Part shown: one piece after another, positions 45,037 to 53,699 of the stretch | How positions within the stretch are numbered: the first letter of the stretch is position 1 | How the letters are laid out: the number at the start of each line of letters is the position of its first letter | Source of the DNA: Rubritalea marina DSM 17716 | GTDB lineage: Bacteria; Verrucomicrobiota; Verrucomicrobiia; Verrucomicrobiales; Akkermansiaceae | Assembly (NCBI RefSeq): GCF_000378105.1 | Contig: NZ_KB899250.1 | Coordinates: 124,001 to 188,000 of the forward strand | DNA: 64,000 bases | Direction of reading: 5' to 3' | Notes under the pieces: generated by a model | What the model saw: only the letters and a program-made list of their open reading frames with translations | Database searches by the model: none | What the model was told of the DNA's origin: nothing | Made by a program: the position numbers and the translations under genes

Positions 45037-45858
45037 CTAAGTAGCGGATACTGCCCAGAGCATGCCATTGGCAATCACCTGAAGGTACTCTTTAGTTTGC
45101 ACCGTTTCATTGTGATGACCGATGGTCGTTCCAAAGACTTTGGCCTTACCGTACTCATTGACCCAAACCACCGGCTGGCCATCAGCATGGCCATTGTTGC
45201 CTTCAGCTAGTACGGTCGCACTTGGGTAAATCTGGTGGATGTTGTAGAGCTCACCTTTCGGTGTCTTCCATTCCTTATTCGCTGGGCGATACGCCGGGTG
45301 ATCCACTTCGGTTTTCTTTGCCGTGATCGCTGGGCCAACTGGGCCGTGATTCATCGAACGCACACCAAGCAATTTGTTCCATTCTTTGTCCTGCTTAGAT
45401 TCACGACCTCCTCCCACATTCCAGTGGTAGGAATGCATCGAACAATGGATGGCAACCATAGGCTTACCAGCCTTGTGAACGTTCACCACACTATTGATGT
45501 AGGCTTCATCATTCTCATGCGCATGACAGATGTTGTAGACCACAATGTCATAAGGGTCCGCCCACCCCTTTGCGGAAAGTGCCTTCTTGGTATCGACAGA
45601 CTTTTCGTCGTGCCAGATCGTCCATTCCACATCAATGAGCTCGCTCACGCCTTCGGTGAGAATCTTCTTTTGTGCTTCGTAATCGTGGTGGCCTCCGCCA
45701 GTGACCAACAAGGCTTTGATTTTCTTGGGTGCTGAGTCTTTAGCTGAGGCAGGGCTAGATAAACCAGCGATGCCAAAGGCCGCGCCAGCTAGAACTCCTT
45801 GCTTCATAAAGCCTCTACGGGAGAATGGGACAGTGTTACTCGAATTTTGTTCAGACAT
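45037..45858 (-). CDS. ThuA-like protein with Tat signal
   Basis: The product has 273 residues. A twin-arginine signal is visible (SRRGFMKQG, then LAGAAFGIAGLSSPASA). The mature part is a ThuA/class I glutamine amidotransferase-like fold: IKALLVTGGGHHDYEAQKK, YDIVVYNICHAHENDEAYI, AIHCSMHSYHW and TTIGHHNETV. Such proteins are common next to sugar oxidoreductases in Planctomycetes and Verrucomicrobia, but the reaction is not settled. Neighbours do not help here. Confidence 0.85.
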   Translation of the reverse strand: MSEQNSSNTVPFSRRGFMKQGVLAGAAFGIAGLSSPASAKDSAPKKIKALLVTGGGHHDYEAQKKILTEGVSELIDVEWTIWHDEKSVDTKKALSAKGWADPYDIVVYNICHAHENDEAYINSVVNVHKAGKPMVAIHCSMHSYHWNVGGGRESKQDKEWNKLLGVRSMNHGPVGPAITAKKTEVDHPAYRPANKEWKTPKGELYNIHQIYPSATVLAEGNNGHADGQPVVWVNEYGKAKVFGTTIGHHNETVQTKEYLQVIANGMLWAVSAT

Positions 45859-46031
45859 CTTTGTAGTATTGAATGCGTGAGTCAGGTAGTGTGCTGGCTC
45901 ACTAATGAATTATGACAAGGCCACATGCGACGTGAAACATCACAAAATGCATGAAACCCTCCATAGAATATACTACTAAATAGACATTCTACATCTATCA
46001 CGATCTGGCTCGGATTTCACCATACGGAAAG

Positions 46032-46060
46032 AGCCTTGAGATTTTTCCCAAGGCCCTTAA
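46032..46060 (-). terminator. Terminator after accA
   Basis: On the minus strand AAGGGCCTTGGGA pairs with TCTCAAGGCTCTT with two mismatches around an A-rich loop and is followed by TTTCC. It begins about 25 bases after the accA stop. Confidence 0.6.
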
Positions 46061-46082
46061 GAATTATGACGATAGCTCGAGC

Positions 46083-47042
46083 TTATTCTCCCTGCCACTC
46101 ACCGTACTTACGGTACTTGTCGTAGCGTTGCTGGATCATTTCTTCAGTACTCAAGGCTTGGATTTCCTTAAGCTGCTTGAGCAATGAAACTTTCAAGTTT
46201 TCAGCAGACTGCACGTGGTCGTGATGCGCTCCACCCTTAGGTTCCAGCACCACTTCATCAATCAGACCTAGTTTGCCAAGATCTGGCGCTGCAATCTTCA
46301 TCGCCTCAGCAGCTTCTGGTGCATGCTTTCGGTGCTTCCATAGAATGGCTGCACATCCTTCCGGACTGATCACAGAATAGTAAGCATTCTCCATCATCAG
46401 CACGCGATCAGCCACGCCAATGCCTAGCGCACCACCTGATCCACCTTCGCCTAGAACACATGCGAGAATCGGCACCTTCAATAGAGCCATCTCACGCAGG
46501 TTAAAGGCAATTGCTTCAGCAATGTTGCGCTCCTCTGCCCCAATCCCAGGAAATGCCCCAGGTGTGTCGATGAGCGTGATCACAGGAAGCCCAAAGCGCT
46601 CCGCAATCTTCATCAAGCGCAGCGACTTGCGGTACCCTTCTGGGTGCGCACTGCCGAAATTACGCTTTAAATTCTCTTTGGTATCACGGCCTTTTTGATG
46701 GCCGAGGACCACAACGCGTTGGTCACCGAGGCGTGCAAATCCTCCCGGCATCGAATGATCGTCTCCAATGTGGCGATCGCCGTGCAGCTCACAGAAGTCC
46801 TCAAAACCATGCACCACATAATCCAACATGAATGGACGATTGGTATGGCGAGCGATCTGAACCCGCTGCCAAGGTGTGAGGTTGTTATAAATTTCGTCGC
46901 GAGTCTGGCGGAGTTTTTCTTCCATGGAAGCGATCTGCTCACTCATGTCGATATCCTGTGACGATGATTTCGCCTGCAACTTCTGAATCTCAGCTTCGAG
47001 TTCAGCGATTGGTTGTTCAAATTCCAGCGGCTTCGTGCTCAT
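46083..47042 (-). CDS. accA: Acetyl-CoA carboxylase carboxyltransferase subunit alpha
   Basis: The product has 319 residues, the normal AccA length. LEFEQPIAELEAEIQKLQ, HTNRPFMLDYVVHGFEDF and FCELHGDRHIGDD are family signatures. The carboxyltransferase core has PVITLIDTPGAFPGIGAEER and LGEGGSGGALGIGVADRV. It pairs with AccD (not in window) to form malonyl-CoA. The ACP gene at 48696 serves the same pathway. Confidence 0.95.
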   Translation of the reverse strand: MSTKPLEFEQPIAELEAEIQKLQAKSSSQDIDMSEQIASMEEKLRQTRDEIYNNLTPWQRVQIARHTNRPFMLDYVVHGFEDFCELHGDRHIGDDHSMPGGFARLGDQRVVVLGHQKGRDTKENLKRNFGSAHPEGYRKSLRLMKIAERFGLPVITLIDTPGAFPGIGAEERNIAEAIAFNLREMALLKVPILACVLGEGGSGGALGIGVADRVLMMENAYYSVISPEGCAAILWKHRKHAPEAAEAMKIAAPDLGKLGLIDEVVLEPKGGAHHDHVQSAENLKVSLLKQLKEIQALSTEEMIQQRYDKYRKYGEWQGE

Positions 47043-47085
47043 AATATGGTTACTAGTGTGTCGTATTCGTTGCGCTTGGCAAAGT

Positions 47086-47988
47086 TTAATATCGAATTTC
47101 TACGGAATTGCTAGAGCGTAATAACACCGAAAGTTCTTCGATGTCTGCGCGCTTCATAAAGATCGTTTGCTCGGCAGCTAGAGCATCATCACCAACGGCA
47201 CGCACCTCCACTTGAGGGCTATTAAGGATCAAAACCTTAGAGCTATCTCGATAGCTTGAACCTGGGCCTTTGATTCGCTTACCAGCTAGGTGTCCCTCCA
47301 CAGCGAGCAACTCCGTACTCACGTCTGCCTCCCTCTGAGGAAGCGTGTGAGACTGGATAGAATACCCCTTCACAAAGCTCACACCGTCCCAAATCGATAA
47401 AATCCCCCTCTTCACATCCACCTGCATTCGATACTCTTGAGCCATGACTTTGAGCTTCTGCCCTGGGTAAAGGCGATCCACTCGATGCAATTGATTGATA
47501 AACATCAAAAAATCGAGACTCATCTCATGCTGATTCACAATCTTGTAGTAGGAGTCCCCCTTTTGCACCGTGTACTCTTGAATTTGCTCATTATTGGCAT
47601 CAAACAAGCTATCAAGATTCATCTCGCCGATAATCCGACGCGCATCGTCGGCAACCGCCGCACTCGGGTAATACGCATTCACATACTGAAGCTTCTGCTC
47701 TGCCGCGATGAATTCTCCAGCCTCTAGTAAAGCACAGGCTGCCTCATAGGCTCTAAGCCCAGGCGTGATGTCCGGCATGTGCTCAACATCCAACTTCGAG
47801 AGCAAACGCTCCACCGCAGCTTCATTCACTCGGTAGTCTGGCACAATCGCCTCCACTGCATTGCGCGGTGCTGCCACCTCTGTTCCTGCATTCACAAGAA
47901 CCATTCGCTGCGTCACCATCACCGTCGCCCCCACCATCACGAGCACTGCCAGTGCCGCCACGATTTTGATGAAGGTCGTTACTTTCAT
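47086..47988 (-). CDS. Membrane-anchored LysM-domain protein
   Basis: The product has 300 residues. A signal anchor (IKIVAALAVLVMVGATVMV) leads into a periplasmic part. A LysM domain occupies about residues 143-187 (YTVQKGDSYYKIVNQHEMSL, then RLYPGQKLKV). The remaining 110 residues resemble the strand pattern of L,D-transpeptidases, but the H-G-T and S-x-G-C motifs are absent. It probably binds peptidoglycan without catalysis. It lies 43 bases upstream of accA. Confidence 0.75.
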   Translation of the reverse strand: MKVTTFIKIVAALAVLVMVGATVMVTQRMVLVNAGTEVAAPRNAVEAIVPDYRVNEAAVERLLSKLDVEHMPDITPGLRAYEAACALLEAGEFIAAEQKLQYVNAYYPSAAVADDARRIIGEMNLDSLFDANNEQIQEYTVQKGDSYYKIVNQHEMSLDFLMFINQLHRVDRLYPGQKLKVMAQEYRMQVDVKRGILSIWDGVSFVKGYSIQSHTLPQREADVSTELLAVEGHLAGKRIKGPGSSYRDSSKVLILNSPQVEVRAVGDDALAAEQTIFMKRADIEELSVLLRSSNSVEIRY

Positions 47989-48000
47989 GATGATCAGAAC

Positions 48001-48531
48001 TTAATCTAACAACCCTCGACGCTTAAAGTCGAATTGATTGATCGCTTGAGATTTTTCGATCATCTCGACGGTAAAACGGAGAATCCCGATCTCCCAGGCT
48101 TCATCGACACCCTCGAGCACCACCGCCATTGGATCACTTTCTTGATGGGCATGCTCGAGCACGCGTTCTTTCACCATTTCCAGCTGGTCGTGGTAGAGTT
48201 TTTCTTCCACTTCGCTTCGCTTAAATTGGAAGCCATATTGAAAAAAGGTTGGCTCCACGCCCTTTTCTTTCATCCACTCGAAATACTCACGAGCGCTGTC
48301 GTTAAAACCTTCAAGCTCAATCTCGTTGTACATGCTAGGCTTGATGATCAGAGGCTTCTGCGCCTCGACCTCGCCCGTACGCACTTTCACCTTACCCACT
48401 GAATCCATCAACTCCGTGATCATGGTGAAACGAAACCTAGTGGACTGGAAAGTATCAATACGGCGGTCCGGCTCAAGTAACACTTGAGTATTTTCCATCG
48501 CATACTGAATTGCATCTAAGTCTCGGTCCAT
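48001..48531 (-). CDS. Unidentified cytosolic protein
   Basis: The product has 176 residues. No signal peptide, helix or known motif was recognised. It is acidic and rich in Glu and Met (IELEGFNDSAREYFEWMKEK, EEKLYHDQLEMVKERVLEHA). FRFTMITELMDSVGKVKV and EIGILRFTVEMIEKSQ look like beta/alpha segments. It ends 12 bases before the LysM gene start, so the two are likely co-transcribed with accA. The function cannot be stated. Confidence 0.65.
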   Translation of the reverse strand: MDRDLDAIQYAMENTQVLLEPDRRIDTFQSTRFRFTMITELMDSVGKVKVRTGEVEAQKPLIIKPSMYNEIELEGFNDSAREYFEWMKEKGVEPTFFQYGFQFKRSEVEEKLYHDQLEMVKERVLEHAHQESDPMAVVLEGVDEAWEIGILRFTVEMIEKSQAINQFDFKRRGLLD

Positions 48532-48620
48532 GATCTCGCTCTCTATCTAGAAAGGTTCGCCAGCCAAGCCACATCGCTTGGCCCGCTTCAAGGTACTCGC
48601 ATACCGTGGGCTGGCAAGCA

Positions 48621-48653
48621 AAAGGGGTGATTCACTTAGTATGAATCACCCCC
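48621..48653 (-). terminator. Terminator after acpP
   Basis: GGGGTGATTCA (48624-48634) pairs perfectly with TGAATCACCCC (48642-48652). On the minus strand TTTTGCTT follows. A second 9-bp palindrome lies at 48664-48682 (TACAACGCC-A-GGCGTTGTA) between it and the gene. Confidence 0.85.
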
Positions 48654-48695
48654 AAAATTGTATTACAACGCCAGGCGTTGTAGCGGTCCCTCGAA

Positions 48696-48932
48696 TTAGG
48701 AAACCTTCTCGATGTACTCGATGACGTGGCTCACTGCTGTAAGCTTCTCAGCTTCTTCGTCTGGCACTTCGATGCCGAACTCCTCTTCGAAAGCCATAAC
48801 GAGCTCAACGGTGTCGAGTGAATCTGCGCCAAGATCGTCGATGAACTTGGACTCAGTCTTAACCTGGTCTGGAGTAACATTGAGCTGCTCTACGACGATA
48901 TCCTTTACTTTTTGTTCGATTGAATCAGACAT
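48696..48932 (-). CDS. acpP: Acyl carrier protein
   Basis: The product has 78 residues. The phosphopantetheine site is Ser38 in [16 protein letters not shown]. The protein is highly acidic, as usual. It carries growing acyl chains in fatty acid synthesis and supplies the LpxL-like enzyme. No fab genes are adjacent, which is less usual than the fabG-acpP-fabF arrangement. Two hairpins follow it. Confidence 0.97.
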   Translation of the reverse strand: MSDSIEQKVKDIVVEQLNVTPDQVKTESKFIDDLGADSLDTVELVMAFEEEFGIEVPDEEAEKLTAVSHVIEYIEKVS

Positions 48933-49052
48933 GATGAAATGCTTGTGTTTTTGTTGTTAATTTTGATTAACAGATCCCTTTGATTAGACCTAAGACCTAG
49001 CGATTGCAAGCACCAATGCCTGCGAATCTAATAATTTTAAAGATGTGCAGAA

Positions 49053-49874
49053 TTACGCTGACTGGGGAGCTTCTTTATCACCCTCATCCTCGTCATCTTC
49101 CACGAATGAAATGAGCTCTCCCTTGAAGTTTGCTAATATCTGCTGGAACAACTTTTCTGCAGGCGCTCCTTCCTCAGCCTTAAACTGGCCATAGACCATT
49201 CCATCCACTTTGCAGCGACCACTCTTACCATCAATCTCGTACTCGATGGTTGCGAGCCCCTTCGAATCCCACTTGCGTGTGTCAATTCGACGCATGCTGG
49301 CATAAGGGACTTCCACCCCACCAGGAGCAATGTACGCAGTCTCGGTCACCTCCATCCGTCGGCTCAAAATACGTAGGAAAACCACGAGGACTAGTAGCGC
49401 CAGAGTCGCAGAGCCGTATGCCATCCCCATCTGCGTCTTCAACGAGCTCGTGTCTTCTGGATGATCCATGACATCCGCCCCCCATCCGCGTTCACCTGAA
49501 TACTCCAGCCACAGGTCATAGCCCGCATTGCTCTCGTTCTTCAAGTCCTGATAGGCTTCGGAGAGGCTCTCAGGCCATGGCTGGCTGCGGTCAAAACCTT
49601 CTGGCAATGGAATGGACTCCTCATCGCCACTTGGCACGGTGGAACTGCCCACCAATGCCTTCCAGGCTGCTTCATCCTCGACTTCTTCTACCAACTTAGG
49701 CGCCACACCGACGAACAATTCATGCATCACGTAGTGCTCGTTTTTCTCCCGATACCCTACCGTGCCATCGTGGTAGAATAGATAGGCGAACACCAAAAAC
49801 ATCACTAAGATTAACACACCTCGGAGTTTCACCCAGGTCGTTGGCTTGCATACTATGGAGGAATTTTCAGACAT
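49053..49874 (-). CDS. Unidentified two-helix membrane protein
   Basis: The product has 273 residues. Helix 1 (about 15-32, LRGVLILVMFLVFAYLFY) and helix 2 (about 145-165, ALLVLVVFLRIL) enclose a periplasmic loop of about 110 residues rich in Glu and Ser. The cytosolic tail includes TAYIAPGGVEVPYASMRRID and a PH-like strand pattern (GLATIEYEIDGKSGRCKVDG). It ends in an acidic tail. No family was recognised. It is a single-gene unit upstream of acpP. Confidence 0.6.
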   Translation of the reverse strand: MSENSSIVCKPTTWVKLRGVLILVMFLVFAYLFYHDGTVGYREKNEHYVMHELFVGVAPKLVEEVEDEAAWKALVGSSTVPSGDEESIPLPEGFDRSQPWPESLSEAYQDLKNESNAGYDLWLEYSGERGWGADVMDHPEDTSSLKTQMGMAYGSATLALLVLVVFLRILSRRMEVTETAYIAPGGVEVPYASMRRIDTRKWDSKGLATIEYEIDGKSGRCKVDGMVYGQFKAEEGAPAEKLFQQILANFKGELISFVEDDEDEGDKEAPQSA

Positions 49875-49983
49875 CTAACTCTTAGGAATCATTAATTTGA
49901 TTATCCAATCAAGCAATCTAGCAAAAAAAAGCAATCAATATCACTCGTCACGGCCACGATTCAGAGCTATAGCTAGAGTCATA

Positions 49984-51036
49984 ATGAGCAAAGAATCCAT
50001 CACTCGACTAACCAGCTTGGCATCCTGCGGCGGATGAGCTTCGAAGCTCGACCCTGCGTCACTCGCGCAAGTTTTGCGCGATCTACCTAGTCCATCTGAC
50101 CCCAAACTCCTCGTCGGCTCAGCCAGTGCCGATGATGCTGGCGTGTACCAACTCAGCGACGACATTGCGCTGGTGCAGACACTTGATTTCTTCACCCCAA
50201 TCACTGACGACCCGTTCACCTTCGGCCAAATTGCTGCGGCCAATGCCCTTTCCGACGTCTACGCCATGGGGGGGCGCCCTATCACAGCAATGGCAATCGC
50301 AGGCATGCCTACCGAGCACCTCAGCAATGCAGAAATTGCGGAAATTTTCCGAGGAGGCGCTGAAATGGTGCAGCAAGCAAACTGCACCCTGGTAGGAGGG
50401 CATACCATTAAAAACCCCGAACCAATCTACGGCCTCTCAGTCACAGGCACAGTGCACCCGCAGAAATATCGCGCCAACGCACACGCTCAATTAGGAGACA
50501 TCCTCATCCTAACGAAGCCATTGGGCACAGGGGTGATCACCACCGCCCACAAGAAAGGCGCCTGCTCCGATCAACTAATGCAGGCCGCCATCGATAATAT
50601 GATCTCTCTCAACACCGCTGGAGCAGATCTTGCAGAAAAAAACCTCATCAACGCCTGCACCGACATCACCGGCTTTGGATTCCTCGGCCACCTCATCGAG
50701 GTCGCAGAAGCCTCCGAACTGTGCGCCAACATCCACATGGCTGACATTCCCGCCATATCCCCCGACCTGATCAACTTGATTGATGCTAGTTACATCCCCG
50801 GAGGGTCCAAGGAAAACCTCAAGAGCATGCGCGACAAAGTCAACTTCTCCAGCGAAATCTCCGAATCAGAAAAGCTCCTACTCGCCGATGCTCAAACATC
50901 GGGCGGCCTCCTGATTTCTGTCGCTCCAGAAAACCTAGACGCCGTCTATGCTGTACTCGACGATCACGACACACTCTGCGCGACCCGCGTGGGTATCATG
51001 CAGAAGTCAGGAGACTTTGCCGTAACTTGTAGCTAA
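49984..51036 (+). CDS. selD: Selenide, water dikinase SelD, itself with UGA-encoded selenocysteine
   Basis: From ATG 49984 the product has 350 residues with Sec at codon 18 (TGA 50035-50037): LASCGG-U-ASKLDPASLAQVL. This matches the SelD active-site segment (G-G-C/U-A-S-K-L), where cysteine or selenocysteine acts. Gene callers would start at TTG 50074 and lose the first 30 residues. Later motifs include LVQTLDFFTPITDDPFTFG, ANALSDVYAMGGRP and the metal/ATP segment LVGGHTIKNPEP. A hairpin at 50063-50081 fits a SECIS. It makes selenophosphate for tRNA-Sec charging, so its presence implies selA, selB and selC elsewhere. The call is firm. Confidence 0.95.
50063..50081 (+). promoter_or_regulatory. 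Candidate bacterial SECIS hairpin of selD
   Basis: TCGCGCAA (50063-50070) pairs perfectly with TTGCGCGA (50074-50081) around loop GTT. The loop starts 33 bases after the UGA and its first base is G, as the bacterial SECIS model expects. A second palindrome (GAGCTTCGAAGCTC, 50036-50049) overlaps the UGA itself. Confidence 0.65.
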
Positions 51037-51048
51037 AAACGCACCAAA

Positions 51049-51073
51049 GCCTGCTGAAACCACTCCAGCAGGC
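51049..51073. terminator. Bidirectional terminator between selD and dps
   Basis: GCCTGCTG (51049-51056) pairs with CAGCAGGC (51066-51073). Between two convergent genes. T content is modest on both strands, so strength is uncertain. Confidence 0.6.
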
Positions 51074-51107
51074 ACTGCGCCCATCCTTATACCATGGGGA
51101 CTTCGTC

Positions 51108-51557
51108 TCACTGACCCAAATAACTTTTGAGCATCCAGATCGTCTTTTGATGCACTTGAATACGTGCAATCGCGAGATCTTCTGATTCAGAATCATCCGC
51201 CGCAGCCGCTGCATCGCGAGCCGCCGCAAGGCTCTCCACCACCACGAGGTTGGCAGAAGCTAGATGCGCTACCATGGCGTCAGCATCAGCATCTTCTTCC
51301 AATTCGGTAATACTCGAGCTCTGCGCAAGATTTCCAAGTCCTCCGGGAGCTAAGGCTCCGAGTGCTCGGACACGCTCCGCAATCTCATCCACTGCGGTAA
51401 AAAGTTCCGTGTATTGCTCTTCAAATGCTGCGTGCAAGGCAAAGAAGCCCGGGCCACGAACATTCCAATGGCAGAGGTGGGTCTGCCCCATCAAGGCATA
51501 GGTATCTGCTACAACCTGGCGCAATGCAGCCACAACTTGGTCACTTTGATTAGACAT
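51108..51557 (-). CDS. dps: Dps-family ferritin-like protein
   Basis: The product has 149 residues. The Dps ferroxidase motif HWNVRGPGFFALHAAFEEQY is present, followed by DEIAERVRALG, giving the inter-subunit His/Asp/Glu ligands. Four helices fit the ferritin fold. It stores iron and protects DNA or iron pools from oxidative stress. No DNA-binding Lys-rich N-tail is seen. It is single-gene and converges on selD. Confidence 0.92.
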   Translation of the reverse strand: MSNQSDQVVAALRQVVADTYALMGQTHLCHWNVRGPGFFALHAAFEEQYTELFTAVDEIAERVRALGALAPGGLGNLAQSSSITELEEDADADAMVAHLASANLVVVESLAAARDAAAAADDSESEDLAIARIQVHQKTIWMLKSYLGQ

Positions 51558-51652
51558 AGTGACACAGTACCTTCTTCGATACTGTTTCTCAATCAGATAC
51601 TAAGTATTATGATCCCTACTCACGAGGTCATGCCAGTTTCCCCAAAATGCGA

Positions 51653-52798
51653 CTAGTCCAATACTGGCGGCCCCTTAGGCTTAATCAACAAAGGCTTTGC
51701 TGCTTCAGGAGCTAGATCTTGCGTGGGAAGCCCCCCAGCCTCCAGCGTCATACCTGGAGTCAGTGGCGGCAGCCCTTTGCGCATCTTAATAATCACGCGA
51801 CGATTCGCCGCTTGGGCATCCTTGTCCCCACCTGGCACAATCGGTCGAGCCTTTCCGTATCCAATCGCGATCAGACGATCAGATTCGATTTTCATCGAGC
51901 GCACCAACCAATCTTTTACCGCCTGAGCACGTCGCTGCGACAACGCGGCATTCGCTTGAGCGGAACCGATGGTGTCGGTGTGCCCCTCAATCCAGCAATT
52001 CAAGCCAGGATTTTTATCAATGAGAAGCGCCACCTTAAGCAGGCTGAGGCGAGCCCCTTGCTGCAGATCCGCCTTGTTAAATTCAAATAGAAGATCAGAC
52101 CCGATCATCCCCTTGGTATTCACCAGCTCTCGGCTATTCATCTTAGCCATCGCCGAAAGGGGCGTAAATTCGCCAAGGTTTCCAGAGTTAGCTAAACCAT
52201 CAGCCCCCTGCTTCGCAAGTTCCTCAAGGTAAGCATCCGGATCGAGGATGCCATCCTCTTGCTTGCCTGGATCAATCACAATTTGCCCAGCAATCGCAGG
52301 CTGAAGAATCGTCTCCATCGTACCAAGGTCAGGCAATTCATTTTCCAGTAAAGGTGCCTCAGTCGCCTCCGGCCCCAGGTTTTCTAATCCCGCAGCAGCC
52401 ATGTCATCAAGCAATTCAGAATCCAGCGCAATCTCATCGACCTCGGGCGTAAAGTCCACCTCGGTGTCCAATGGGATCTCCTCAAGAATTTCCATCTCAT
52501 CGAGAGATTCATCCGCGATCTTCTCCGGCTCGGCAATCTCCTCCTCTTCCATTTCTGGAAGCGCCTCACGAAATTCCATCTCACGCACCACAATCGGGTC
52601 AGTCTCCACCTCTTGAAGGAAGCGTGCAGCAGGCCTTTCAAAGCTCCAATGCTGCAACCAATAGATCACTGCCACGTGACTGAGAATAGCAAAAACCACC
52701 GCCATGGTAATGATGCGTCCAGCATGGCGGGTGCGTGGCAACCTGAATGAAGAACGCTGCTGGGTTCGATCCCAAGTGTATTTTGATTGCTTCGGCAT
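51653..52798 (-). CDS. OmpA-domain protein with TonB-like acidic N-terminal part
   Basis: About 381 residues from ATG 52798 (MPKQSKYTWDRTQQRSSF). One signal-anchor helix lies near residues 31-47 (IITMAVVFAILSHVAVIYW). A long acidic stretch rich in Glu, Ile and Leu (EMEEEEIAEPEKIADE) spans the periplasm, as Pro-rich tracts do in TonB. The OmpA peptidoglycan-binding domain follows: FEFNKADLQQGARL, CWIEGHTDTIGSAQANAALS and QRRAQAVKDWLV. It likely tethers inner membrane to peptidoglycan. The N-terminal anchor with OmpA tail is an unusual mix. Confidence 0.82.
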   Translation of the reverse strand: MPKQSKYTWDRTQQRSSFRLPRTRHAGRIITMAVVFAILSHVAVIYWLQHWSFERPAARFLQEVETDPIVVREMEFREALPEMEEEEIAEPEKIADESLDEMEILEEIPLDTEVDFTPEVDEIALDSELLDDMAAAGLENLGPEATEAPLLENELPDLGTMETILQPAIAGQIVIDPGKQEDGILDPDAYLEELAKQGADGLANSGNLGEFTPLSAMAKMNSRELVNTKGMIGSDLLFEFNKADLQQGARLSLLKVALLIDKNPGLNCWIEGHTDTIGSAQANAALSQRRAQAVKDWLVRSMKIESDRLIAIGYGKARPIVPGGDKDAQAANRRVIIKMRKGLPPLTPGMTLEAGGLPTQDLAPEAAKPLLIKPKGPPVLD

Positions 52799-52888
52799 GA
52801 TGCGATTGAGCTCGCTGCACATGCTAGCAAGCCCCTAGTAGTACTCAACCCTGGATTTCATTCTATCACCGCCCAGACACTTCAGGAC

Positions 52889-53647
52889 CTAGAGTCCTGT
52901 CGGGTGATCGATGAAGCATGATTCAATCGCCCACTTGTCCCCGATCAAGCTCGCTAGCTTTTTCACCCCAAACGTCTCTGTCTGGTAATGCCCAGCGTAG
53001 AGCATATTCACCCCCAACTCTTCAGCGAGCGGGTAAGTCCAATGCTGCCCTTCTCCAGTGATGAACGTGTCAATCCCCTGAGCTGCCATGGATTCGATTT
53101 CAGAGCCGGCTCCACCCGTCACCAAGCCAACCATCCCCACAGTGCCAGACTGACGCCCTGGGCACACATGCACCGCCCCACCGACAGCTGTCGAAACTCT
53201 CTGTTGCAGATCATCTAGGCTGATATCCATCGATTGCCTCACACCGAGAAGCGTCCCTTTCCATGGATGGTACGCCTCCCAATTGTCCATGCCGATCGCC
53301 TCAGCCATCAACGCGTTGTTGCCATACTCAGGGTGCCTATCCAGGGGAATGTGGGCGCTATAGATTGCCAGGCCAGCCTCGATCGCTTCTGCAAACTTTT
53401 GGTATGGAGCTCCCACCAACTTCTGCACCCCCTGCCAAAACAAACCGTGATGCACCACCAGCAGATCAGCCCCCTCATCGATCGCCTTGCGAATCACTGG
53501 CAAAGACGCATCTACCGCAGCGGCTACCTTTGTCACCTCTCCACGGTTTTGCAGCTGAAGTCCATTGTGGGCGGCGGGGTAGTCAGGCACCTCCGCCAGA
53601 TCCAACTCAACATCCAAATACTCAACAATCTCGGTCAATCGGGCCAT
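52889..53647 (-). CDS. Nif3-like dinuclear metal-centre protein
   Basis: The product has 252 residues. The metal motifs are visible: VVHHGLFWQGVQKL, YSAHIPLDRHPEYGNN, TGEGQHWTYPLA and YAGHYQTETFGVKKL. These supply the two His/Asp/Glu sites of the YbgI/Nif3 family, which form hexameric rings. The function is still unclear in the family; GTP cyclohydrolase I-like activity has been proposed. It is single-gene, just downstream of the TrkA-TrkH pair on the same strand. Confidence 0.88.
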   Translation of the reverse strand: MARLTEIVEYLDVELDLAEVPDYPAAHNGLQLQNRGEVTKVAAAVDASLPVIRKAIDEGADLLVVHHGLFWQGVQKLVGAPYQKFAEAIEAGLAIYSAHIPLDRHPEYGNNALMAEAIGMDNWEAYHPWKGTLLGVRQSMDISLDDLQQRVSTAVGGAVHVCPGRQSGTVGMVGLVTGGAGSEIESMAAQGIDTFITGEGQHWTYPLAEELGVNMLYAGHYQTETFGVKKLASLIGDKWAIESCFIDHPTGL

Positions 53648-53699
53648 ACCTAGCAGTTATCAGGTTGCGATGCCGCTGGCAACTGATGAGACAAGATTT

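Noticed and set aside
47086-47988. L,D-transpeptidase call for the LysM protein
   Set aside because: The strand pattern hints at it, but the His and Cys catalytic motifs are absent.
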